The notes beneath the pieces are model-generated. The model was not told where the DNA came from. It searched no databases and was given only the letters and a program-made list of their open reading frames with translations. A stretch of DNA of 5,879 nt from Paracoccaceae bacterium (GTDB lineage: Bacteria; Pseudomonadota; Alphaproteobacteria; Rhodobacterales; Rhodobacteraceae). Position numbers and translations under genes: made by a program. The first letter of the stretch is position 1. Each line of letters starts with the position of its first letter. Positions 1-4,668 of the stretch are shown piece by piece. Where the stretch lies: assembly GCA_007120685.1 (NCBI GenBank), contig SKNG01000290.1, positions 1-5,879 on the forward strand. The letters run 5' to 3'.

Positions 1-80
1 GCCATGACGCCGGAAAGAAGCGGCGTGCCGAACAAAGGCCGCGAGCCGCTTGACGAGAACTTGACGCCATCATTGGTCAC
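1..80 (-). CDS. ppsR: PpsR (CrtJ) photosynthesis repressor, N-terminal fragment
   Basis: Only the first 26 or so codons are in the window; the gene runs off the left edge. PpsR/CrtJ is a PAS-domain, helix-turn-helix repressor that binds TGT-N12-ACA sites in front of bch, crt and puc genes under oxygen. The visible peptide begins VTNDGVKFSSSGSRPLFG and continues TPLLSGVMA. Its pattern Gly-Ser-x-Pro-Leu, two leucines, then a short hydrophobic stretch ending in Met-Ala resembles the N terminus of PpsR as I remember it. The gene lies directly downstream of ppaA on the same strand, where ppsR is often found in Rhodobacterales. I chose the GTG at 80-78 because an AGGAG lies 10 bases upstream (95-91). 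The same frame is open back to an ATG at 137-135, which would add 19 residues but has a poorer ribosome site and would put a strong hairpin inside the coding region. The fragment is too short for certainty. Confidence 0.6.
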   Translation of the reverse strand, partial: MTNDGVKFSSSGSRPLFGTPLLSGVM

Positions 81-90
81 GGCTCGATCG

Positions 91-95
91 CTCCT
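91..95 (-). promoter_or_regulatory. Ribosome binding site for the ppsR GTG start
   Basis: AGGAG on the minus strand, 10 bases before the GTG at 80-78. The spacing is slightly long. It is the best Shine-Dalgarno match in the gap between the two minus-strand genes and is the reason for preferring GTG over the upstream in-frame ATG at 137. Confidence 0.45.
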
Positions 96-99
96 GTCT

Positions 100-130
100 G
101 CGCCATACCCTCTTTCGAGGGAGTTGGCGC
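100..130 (-). other. Intercistronic hairpin with GAAA tetraloop in the ppaA-ppsR gap
   Basis: Read on the minus strand, GCGCCA (130-125) pairs with TGGCGC (105-100), and inside it CCCTC (121-117) pairs with GAGGG (112-108) around a GAAA loop. This gives 6 plus 5 base pairs separated by a small 3/2 internal loop. GAAA belongs to the stable GNRA tetraloop class. No run of T follows, so it does not look like an intrinsic terminator. It ends four bases before the AGGAG of ppsR, a position suited to an RNA processing, stability or translation control element between the two genes. Confidence 0.6.
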
Positions 131-144
131 TTGTCATTGGCTCG

Positions 145-924
145 TTACTGAGCCGCCTGGTCATAGGCTTGCAGCCCGCAGGCCGCCAGCGCGTCCACGA
201 TGTTGCTCGTTACCACATCGGCGCCGGTCTCCCGGCAAAGGTCATCATCCAGTTCCGCCAGCGGCCCCCCCAGTACCACCGGAACGCCGCTAGGCGCCAT
301 CCGTTGCACGCTTTTTATCAGTTTTCTACAGGAATCAAGGTTTGACCGGTTTGCCATCGACACAAACACAGCGTCATATCCCCCATCCGCCACCAGCGCC
401 GCAACCCGGACCGGCGGCACCATCAACTGCAGGTTGACCGACACGCCCAACCGGCGCAACTGATGCGCGGCGATCAGCGAGCCCAGCGTATGCTGCTCGC
501 GCTCGGGCACTGCCAGAATGACGCGCGCGTCGCTGACATAGTCCGAATGGTCGGCCGCCCAGGCGCGGCCCAGTTCGCGCAGGATCGCCTGCAGGCGCGC
601 GATGGCAACGGTGGTCGACAGGATATCCAACTCGCCTTCGTGCCAGGCGTGGCCCAGCCGACGTGCTGCCGCGGGTATGTAGATATCCACCACGCGCTCT
701 GCCGGCAGGCGCTGATCCTGGATCAATCCGTATATCGCGTTCAGAACCCCCTGGTCGCCGCTGCGCGCGTGGCGCACCATCAGGCCCAGCAATTCCTTGC
801 CGGGACGGCCGGTCTCGATCACGGGTCGGTCGGCGATTCGCGCCACGACGCGCAAGGCAAAGCGTTCCAAGTCGGCATCGCCGAAGGAGTGGCGCGCCTC
901 TGTAAGTTGTGCAATTCCATCCAT
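145..924 (-). CDS. ppaA: PpaA/AerR cobalamin-binding antirepressor of photosynthesis genes
   Basis: 259 residues, soluble and cytoplasmic. The family (PpaA in R. sphaeroides, AerR in R. capsulatus) binds cobalamin and antagonises PpsR/CrtJ, raising photosystem gene expression. Residues about 38-125 form the helical region before the B12 domain. Residues about 131-255 have the alternating strand-helix pattern of a Rossmann-like B12 domain: VILAVP, EREQHTLG, a DAVFVSM strand and a PVVLGGP loop. His145 in EREQHTLG is the expected cobalt ligand, replacing the classic DxHxxG form as in other AerR proteins. Trp94 of the upstream helical motif is present, but the Glu-His pair that follows nine residues later in CarH-type photoreceptors is Thr104-Thr105 here. 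The start at 924 is supported by full family-like length; only a G-rich stretch precedes it as a ribosome site. It is transcribed away from bchF and probably together with ppsR. The symbol aerR is equally valid. Confidence 0.9.
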   Translation of the reverse strand: MDGIAQLTEARHSFGDADLERFALRVVARIADRPVIETGRPGKELLGLMVRHARSGDQGVLNAIYGLIQDQRLPAERVVDIYIPAAARRLGHAWHEGELDILSTTVAIARLQAILRELGRAWAADHSDYVSDARVILAVPEREQHTLGSLIAAHQLRRLGVSVNLQLMVPPVRVAALVADGGYDAVFVSMANRSNLDSCRKLIKSVQRMAPSGVPVVLGGPLAELDDDLCRETGADVVTSNIVDALAACGLQAYDQAAQ

Positions 925-930
925 AGGATG

Positions 931-939
931 CCCCCCCCC
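931..939 (-). repeat. Nine-base G tract just upstream of the ppaA start
   Basis: On the minus strand nine G residues in a row end six bases before the ppaA ATG. They may act as a rough ribosome site. An ATG at 964 is followed by codons that run through the tract; they are out of frame with ppaA at nine G but in frame at eight. The tract is therefore either a length-variable element or a place where sequencing error is likely. Confidence 0.7.
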
Positions 940-999
940 GGAGAGACGGCATTCTGCGGGCCATTCCTTTATTCGGGCCGCAGTTGCGTCACACCGTCA

Positions 1000-1028
1000 A
1001 CACTCACAGAATCGCCGGCGCATGTCAA
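1000..1028 (-). promoter_or_regulatory. Candidate ppaA promoter
   Basis: On the minus strand a consensus TTGACA (1028-1023) forms the end of the left PpsR palindrome and faces ppaA. At a 17-base spacing the -10 position reads GAGTGT (1005-1000), a poor match. The -35 is convincing only by its mirror resemblance to the bchF promoter, so this is a tentative call. Confidence 0.3.
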
Positions 1029-1040
1029 AGGAAACTTACA
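1023..1040. promoter_or_regulatory. PpsR/CrtJ operator, ppaA-proximal
   Basis: TGTCAAAGGAAACTTACA is a perfect TGT-N12-ACA palindrome, the known recognition pattern of PpsR/CrtJ. It contains TTGACA on the minus strand, so bound PpsR would cover a ppaA -35 box. It could also act with the bchF-proximal site, since CrtJ is known to bind pairs of palindromes cooperatively even when they are far apart. Confidence 0.75.
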
Positions 1041-1049
1041 CTTTGCCTT

Positions 1050-1086
1050 TTCCGAGAGCCGGAACCGGGGGCTCCAGCAACCCCGG
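1050..1086. repeat. Two adjacent inverted repeats between the divergent promoters
   Basis: TTCCG (1050-1054) mirrors CGGAA (1060-1064) across five bases. Immediately after it CCGGGG (1065-1070) mirrors CCCCGG (1081-1086) across ten bases. A TTTTT run follows at 1093-1097, seven bases beyond the second stem, giving a weak terminator-like look on the plus strand. The function is unknown; it may be a protein-binding site or a leftover transcription end. Confidence 0.45.
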
Positions 1087-1141
1087 ACCCTGTTTTTCCC
1101 CAAGAATCTACGATCTCGATCAAGTTTTTGTCGCGAAGGGC

Positions 1142-1162
1142 TGACAGAAGGGCGCGCTGTCA
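1142..1162. promoter_or_regulatory. TGACAG-N9-CTGTCA palindrome upstream of the bchF promoter
   Basis: A perfect 6-base inverted repeat with a 9-base centre, ending 10 bases before the bchF-proximal PpsR operator. It has the size and symmetry of a dimeric regulator site, but its half-sites are in the opposite order to the PpsR pattern. I do not recognise the binding protein. Confidence 0.4.
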
Positions 1163-1172
1163 ACCAAAAAAC

Positions 1173-1190
1173 TGTAAATTGAGATTGACA
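1173..1190. promoter_or_regulatory. PpsR/CrtJ operator overlapping the bchF -35 box
   Basis: TGTAAATTGAGATTGACA is a perfect TGT-N12-ACA palindrome. Its right end is the TTGACA of the bchF promoter, so PpsR binding would block RNA polymerase directly. This matches the known aerobic repression of bch genes by PpsR/CrtJ. Confidence 0.85.
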
Positions 1191-1212
1191 CTTAATGTGC
1201 CAACGTTAAACT
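1185..1212 (+). promoter_or_regulatory. bchF operon promoter (sigma-70 type)
   Basis: TTGACA at 1185-1190 matches the -35 consensus exactly. TAAACT at 1207-1212 matches four of six -10 positions at a 16-base spacing. Transcription would begin near 1219, leaving a leader of about 27 bases before the bchF ATG. Confidence 0.65.
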
Positions 1213-1231
1213 CCATGGCAAGACGACAGCC

Positions 1232-1239
1232 GGGGGGAG
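1232..1239 (+). promoter_or_regulatory. bchF ribosome binding site
   Basis: A run of six G followed by AG (GGGGGGAG) ends six bases before the ATG at 1246. It fixes that start over the out-of-frame ATG at 1215, which has no Shine-Dalgarno sequence and lies at or before the predicted transcription start. Confidence 0.7.
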
Positions 1240-1245
1240 TGCCGC

Positions 1246-1746
1246 ATGGCACAGGGTATCAATCACAACGCGGGGGGCGTCAGGCTCTACACCGATGAAC
1301 AGCGCCGCCGCCGCGACGCATCGCGCTGGACGATGGTTCAGGGGGTGCTGGCGCCCGTGCAGTTCGTCATCTGCATTGTCTCGGCCGTGCTGGTGGTCCG
1401 CTTCCTGATGACCGGCGAAGGCTACGTGGCCGCCACCGTTTCCGTCGTCATCAAGACCTTCGCGCTCTACACCATCATGGTCACTGGCGCGATCTGGGAA
1501 AAAGAGGTGTTCGGCCAGTACCTTCTGGCGCCGGCCTTCTTCTGGGAGGACATGGTCAGCTTCCTGGTGATCGCGCTCCACACCATCTATCTGGTGGCGC
1601 TTTTCGCCGGCTCCATGACGCCAGAGCAGCTGATGATCACCGCGCTGGTGGCCTATGCGCTCTACACCGTCAATGCCGCGCAGTTCATCTGGAAACTCCG
1701 TCAGGCCCGCCTGTCGGCCCCGCAGCCGCAGGAGGTCCCGGCATGA
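1246..1746 (+). CDS. bchF: BchF, 3-vinyl bacteriochlorophyllide hydratase
   Basis: 166 residues, the usual BchF size. It adds water to the C3 vinyl group of (bacterio)chlorophyllide, giving the 3-hydroxyethyl group that BchC later oxidises to the acetyl group of bacteriochlorophyll a. The protein is an integral membrane protein with about four hydrophobic segments near residues 33-54, 61-81, 102-122 and 127-149. The N terminus is charged (DEQRRRRDASRW) and the C-terminal tail is rich in Pro and Gln. The motifs GAIWEKEVFGQYLLAPAFFWEDMVS and the following LHTIYL are typical of the family as I recall it; the Glu, Asp and His residues there could be functional, but I cannot assign catalytic ones. 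It is the first gene of the operon, and its stop overlaps the bchN start as ATGA (1743-1746). Confidence 0.95.
   Translation: MAQGINHNAGGVRLYTDEQRRRRDASRWTMVQGVLAPVQFVICIVSAVLVVRFLMTGEGYVAATVSVVIKTFALYTIMVTGAIWEKEVFGQYLLAPAFFWEDMVSFLVIALHTIYLVALFAGSMTPEQLMITALVAYALYTVNAAQFIWKLRQARLSAPQPQEVPA
1730..1736 (+). promoter_or_regulatory. bchN ribosome binding site
   Basis: AGGAGGT inside the last codons of bchF, six bases before the ATG at 1743. This is a full match to the anti-Shine-Dalgarno and clearly sets the bchN start. Confidence 0.85.
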
Positions 1747-3020
1747 GCACCGGTTGCCGCAACGCCCCCGTCCTGAAAGAGCGCGGCCAGCGCGAGGTGT
1801 TCTGCGGCCTGACGGGCATCATCTGGCTGCATCGGAAGATGCAGGACGCGTTCTTCCTTGTGGTGGGCAGCCGTACCTGCGCGCATCTGCTGCAATCGGC
1901 TGCCGGCGTGATGATCTTTGCCGAACCCCGCTTCGGCACGGCGATCATGGAGGAAAAGGATCTGGCCGGCATGGCCGATGCCAATGCCGAACTGGACCGC
2001 GAGGTGGCACGCCTGCTGGCCCGCCGCCCCGATATCCGGCAGCTGTTCCTGGTCGGCTCCTGCCCGTCCGAGGTCATCAAGCTGGATCTGGCCAAGGCCG
2101 CCGAACGCCTGAGCGTGGCCCATGCGCCGCATGTGCGGGTGCTCAACTACTCGGGCTCGGGCATCGAGACGACCTTTACCGAAGGCGAGGATGCCTGCCT
2201 CGCCTCGATGGTGCCGGTCCTGCCGCAGACCGAGGCAAAGGAGCTGCTGCTGGTCGGCGCCCTGCCCGATGTCGTGGAAGATCAGGCGCTTGACCTGCTG
2301 GCCCGGATCGGCGTTTCGCCCGTCCGCTGCCTGCCCGCGCGCCGCACCGATGATCTGCCGGCGGTTGGCCCCAACACCCGCTTCGCGCTCGCCCAGCCCT
2401 TCCTGGGCGAAACCGCCGCGGCACTCACCCGCCGCGGGGCGCAGCGCATCGACGCCCCCTACCCCTTCGGCGCCGAGGGCAGCACCCTCTGGCTGAAGGC
2501 CGTCGCCGCCGAATTCGGCATCGCACCGGAAGTCGTCGATCAGGTGACCGCCGCCCCCCGCGCCCGCGCCGAAAAGGCTGTGGCGGCGGCGGCCGAGACG
2601 CTGCGCGGCAAGCGCATCTTCTTCATGCCCGACAGCCAGCTGGAAATCCCGCTCGCCCGCTTCCTGACCCGCGAATGCGGCATGCAGGCGGTCGAGATCG
2701 GCACCCCCTATCTGCACGCCGATATCCACGGCGCCGAGCTGGACCTCATCGCCCCCGGCCCGGTGCTGTCCGAAGGCCAGGATGTGGATAAGCAACTGGA
2801 CCGCGTCCGCGCCGCCCGGCCGGATCTGACGGTCTGCGGCCTCGGCCTTGCCAACCCGCTGGAATCCGAGGGGCTGGCCACGAAATGGGCGATCGAACTC
2901 GTCTTCACCCCGGTCCATTTCTACGAGCAGGCCGGCGACCTCGCCGCGCTCTTCGCCCGCCCCCTGCGCCGCCGCGCCGCCCTTTCCGGCCTCGCCCCGC
3001 ATCTGGAGGCAGCCGAATGA
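1743..3020 (+). CDS. bchN: BchN, dark-operative protochlorophyllide reductase subunit N
   Basis: 425 residues, normal length. BchN and BchB form the NB-protein of light-independent protochlorophyllide reductase, related to nitrogenase NifD/NifK. It reduces the C17-C18 double bond of protochlorophyllide with electrons from the BchL ATPase. The three Cys ligands of the NB [4Fe-4S] cluster are present: Cys21 (VFCGLTG), Cys46 (SRTCAHLL) and Cys107 (VGSCPSEV). They sit at a constant offset of five from Cys26, Cys51 and Cys112 of R. capsulatus BchN, so the N terminus is simply five residues shorter. The segments RKMQDAFFLVVGS, NYSGSGIETTFTEGEDAC and CGLGLANPLESEG are highly typical of BchN. The start overlaps the bchF stop, implying translational coupling. 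The enzyme is oxygen sensitive, which fits PpsR control of the operon. Confidence 0.98.
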   Translation: MSTGCRNAPVLKERGQREVFCGLTGIIWLHRKMQDAFFLVVGSRTCAHLLQSAAGVMIFAEPRFGTAIMEEKDLAGMADANAELDREVARLLARRPDIRQLFLVGSCPSEVIKLDLAKAAERLSVAHAPHVRVLNYSGSGIETTFTEGEDACLASMVPVLPQTEAKELLLVGALPDVVEDQALDLLARIGVSPVRCLPARRTDDLPAVGPNTRFALAQPFLGETAAALTRRGAQRIDAPYPFGAEGSTLWLKAVAAEFGIAPEVVDQVTAAPRARAEKAVAAAAETLRGKRIFFMPDSQLEIPLARFLTRECGMQAVEIGTPYLHADIHGAELDLIAPGPVLSEGQDVDKQLDRVRAARPDLTVCGLGLANPLESEGLATKWAIELVFTPVHFYEQAGDLAALFARPLRRRAALSGLAPHLEAAE

Positions 3021-3066
3021 CCCGCCCCCTCATCTTGCCCCAAATACGCAAGGCCGAACGCCAGCC
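3021..3066 (+). other. bchN-bchB intercistronic gap with short hairpin
   Basis: 46 bases, the only gap in an otherwise overlapping operon. CTTGC (3034-3038) can pair with GCAAG (3048-3052) across nine bases. The only Shine-Dalgarno-like bases for bchB, AAGG at 3050-3053, overlap the right arm of this stem and lie 13 bases from the ATG, so bchB initiation looks weak. The stretch TTGCCCCAAATACGCAAGG resembles short dispersed intergenic repeats I associate with Rhodobacteraceae genomes; this is from memory only. Confidence 0.4.
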
Positions 3067-4668
3067 ATGAAACTCGCCGTCTGGACATATGAAGGCCCGC
3101 CCCATGTCGGCGCCATGCGCGTCGCCACCGGCATGCAGGGGCTGCATCTGGTGCTGCACGCCCCGCAGGGCGACACCTATGCCGATCTCTTGTTCACGAT
3201 GATCGAACGGCGCGGCCACCGCCCCCCGGTCAGCTATACCACCTTCCAGGCTCGTGATCTGGGCGCCGACACGGCGGGCCTCTTCAAGTCCGCCTGCCAG
3301 GACGCCTATGACCGCTTTAAGCCGGAAGCCCTGCTCGTCGCCGCCTCCTGCACCGCCGAACTGATCCAGGACGACCCCGGCGGGCTGGCCGAGACCATGG
3401 GCCTGCCGGTGCCGGTGATCCCGCTGGAACTGCCCAGCTATCAGCGCAAGGAAAACTTTGGCTGCGACGAGGCTTTCCTGCAGATCGCCCGCGCGCTGGC
3501 GCAGCCGATGGCGCGCAGCGAACAGGTCAGCTGCAACATCCTCGGCCCCACGGGCCTCGGCTTCCGCCACCGTGACGATATCACTGAGATCGCAGCGCTT
3601 CTGCGCGAGATGGGCATCACGGTCAACATGACCGCCCCGATGGGCGCGCGGCCCTCGGACATCGCCCGCATGGGGGCGGCGCATTTCAACGTGCTCCTCT
3701 ATCCGGAGACCGCCGAATCCGCCGCCCGCTGGGCCGAAAAGACCCTCGGCCAGCCCTTCACGAAAACCATCCCCATCGGCTCCCGCGCCACCCGCGCCTT
3801 CATCGAGGAGGTGCGCGCGCTCTCCGGCAGCACCGCCCCGGTCGATGACAGCCGCCTGCGCCAGCCCTGGTGGGCGGCCTCGGTGGACAGCACCTATCTG
3901 ACCGGCAAGCGCGTCTTCATCTATGGCGACGGAACTCATGCCATGGCCGCCGCCCGCGTCGCGCGTGACGAGATGGGGTTCGAGGTCGCGGGCCTGGGCT
4001 GCTACAACCGCGAACAGGCCCGCCCGCTGCGGGCGCTTGCGCGGGAAATGGGCGTCGAGGCGCTGGTCACCGACGATTATCTGGAGGTCGAGGCGGCGAT
4101 CGAGGCCGCCGCGCCAGAGATGATCCTCGGCACCCAGATGGAGCGCCATATCGGCAAGCGCCTGGGCATTCCCTGCGCGGTGATCTCGGCGCCGGTGCAT
4201 GTCCAGGACTTCCCCGCCCGCTATTCGCCGCAGATGGGGTTCGAGGGCGCGAATGTCCTCTTCGACACCTGGGTGCATCCGCTGGTCATGGGGCTGGAAG
4301 AGCACCTGCTGGCCATGTTCCGCGACGATTTCGAATTCCACGATGCCGCCGGCCCCTCGCATCACGGCGGCCACGCCCCGCAGGCGGTCCATCAGGACGC
4401 CGCGCAACCGGCCGAGCCCGCGCCCGCCGCGACAGCGGCGGCGGCCGAGGGGGGCTCGATGCCCCCCGAGGCCGCGCCCCCCTCCCCGGTCACCCCGGCC
4501 ACCAACAACGTCATCTGGCTGGCCTGCGCCGAAAAGGAACTGAAGAAGATTCCCTTCTTCGTGCGCGGCAAGGCCCGGCGAAATACCGAAGCCTTCGCAT
4601 CCCAGCAGGGCCTCAGCGAAATCAGCGTCGACACGCTCTACGAGGCGAAGGCGCATTATGCTCGATAG
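3067..4668 (+). CDS. bchB: BchB, dark-operative protochlorophyllide reductase subunit B
   Basis: 533 residues. It is the partner of BchN in the NB-protein and supplies the fourth, unusual ligand of the [4Fe-4S] cluster, an aspartate; Asp36 (HAPQGDTYAD) is at exactly the position known from R. capsulatus. Asp274 (WWAASVDSTY), the residue proposed as proton donor, is also conserved. The nitrogenase-like core covers about residues 1-425, including AASCTAEL, ELPSYQRKENFG, NILGPTGLGFRHRDD and QMGFEGANVLFDTWVHPL. Residues about 429-479 are a long Ala/Pro/His-rich linker, and residues about 481-533 (WLACAEKELKKIPFFVRGKA onward) match the C-terminal PCP_red domain of BchB/ChlB. The frame is open upstream, but MKLAVWTYEGPPH at 3067 is the canonical N terminus, so the earlier ATG at 2848 is rejected. 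The last 11 bases overlap bchH. Confidence 0.98.
   Translation: MKLAVWTYEGPPHVGAMRVATGMQGLHLVLHAPQGDTYADLLFTMIERRGHRPPVSYTTFQARDLGADTAGLFKSACQDAYDRFKPEALLVAASCTAELIQDDPGGLAETMGLPVPVIPLELPSYQRKENFGCDEAFLQIARALAQPMARSEQVSCNILGPTGLGFRHRDDITEIAALLREMGITVNMTAPMGARPSDIARMGAAHFNVLLYPETAESAARWAEKTLGQPFTKTIPIGSRATRAFIEEVRALSGSTAPVDDSRLRQPWWAASVDSTYLTGKRVFIYGDGTHAMAAARVARDEMGFEVAGLGCYNREQARPLRALAREMGVEALVTDDYLEVEAAIEAAAPEMILGTQMERHIGKRLGIPCAVISAPVHVQDFPARYSPQMGFEGANVLFDTWVHPLVMGLEEHLLAMFRDDFEFHDAAGPSHHGGHAPQAVHQDAAQPAEPAPAATAAAAEGGSMPPEAAPPSPVTPATNNVIWLACAEKELKKIPFFVRGKARRNTEAFASQQGLSEISVDTLYEAKAHYAR
4441..4475. repeat. Long, nearly perfect inverted repeat inside the bchB linker
   Basis: GCGGCC (4441-4446) pairs with GGCCGC (4470-4475), then a symmetric GA/GA mismatch pair, then GGGGGGC (4449-4455) pairs with GCCCCCC (4461-4467) around the loop TCGAT. 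That is 13 G-C pairs plus tandem GA mismatches, which are themselves stabilising in RNA. It encodes residues 459-470 (AAEGGSMPPEAA) of the linker in BchB. No T run follows, so it is not a standard terminator. Confidence 0.7.
4647..4651 (+). promoter_or_regulatory. bchH ribosome binding site
   Basis: GAAGG within the end of bchB, six bases before the ATG at 4658. A GAGG lies a few bases further upstream. It supports the start that overlaps the bchB stop. Confidence 0.55.

Larger units (their letters stand above)
925..1245. promoter_or_regulatory. Divergent control region between ppaA and bchF
   Basis: 321 bases without a credible gene; the middle is visibly richer in A and T than its surroundings. 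From left to right it holds the G-tract leader of ppaA, a PpsR palindrome at 1023-1040, two neighbouring inverted repeats at 1050-1086, a weak FNR-like site near 1110-1123, a TGACAG/CTGTCA palindrome at 1142-1162, a second PpsR palindrome at 1173-1190 overlapping the bchF promoter, and the bchF ribosome site. Open frames crossing it have no ribosome sites and no family resemblance. Confidence 0.8.

Noticed and set aside
1065..1097. Intrinsic terminator on the plus strand
   Set aside because: The stem is only six pairs and the T run is separated from it by six bases; no plus-strand gene ends nearby. Kept only as an inverted repeat.
463..1182. 239-codon open frame on the plus strand opposite ppaA
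   Set aside because: It lies antisense to a clearly recognised protein, crosses the control region and both its palindromes, and shows no family motifs.
1215..1298. Short open frame starting just before bchF and overlapping its start
   Set aside because: It has no ribosome site, and its ATG lies at or before the predicted transcription start.
1701..3002. 433-codon open frame on the minus strand opposite bchN
   Set aside because: Low-complexity Gly/Ala/Gln/Arg composition typical of the reverse of a high-GC gene; bchN on the other strand is unambiguous.
2848..3066. Upstream start for bchB adding 73 residues
   Set aside because: The added residues overlap bchN, are Pro/Ser/Arg-rich and absent from BchB; MKLAVW at 3067 is the canonical N terminus and puts Asp36 and Asp274 at their known positions.
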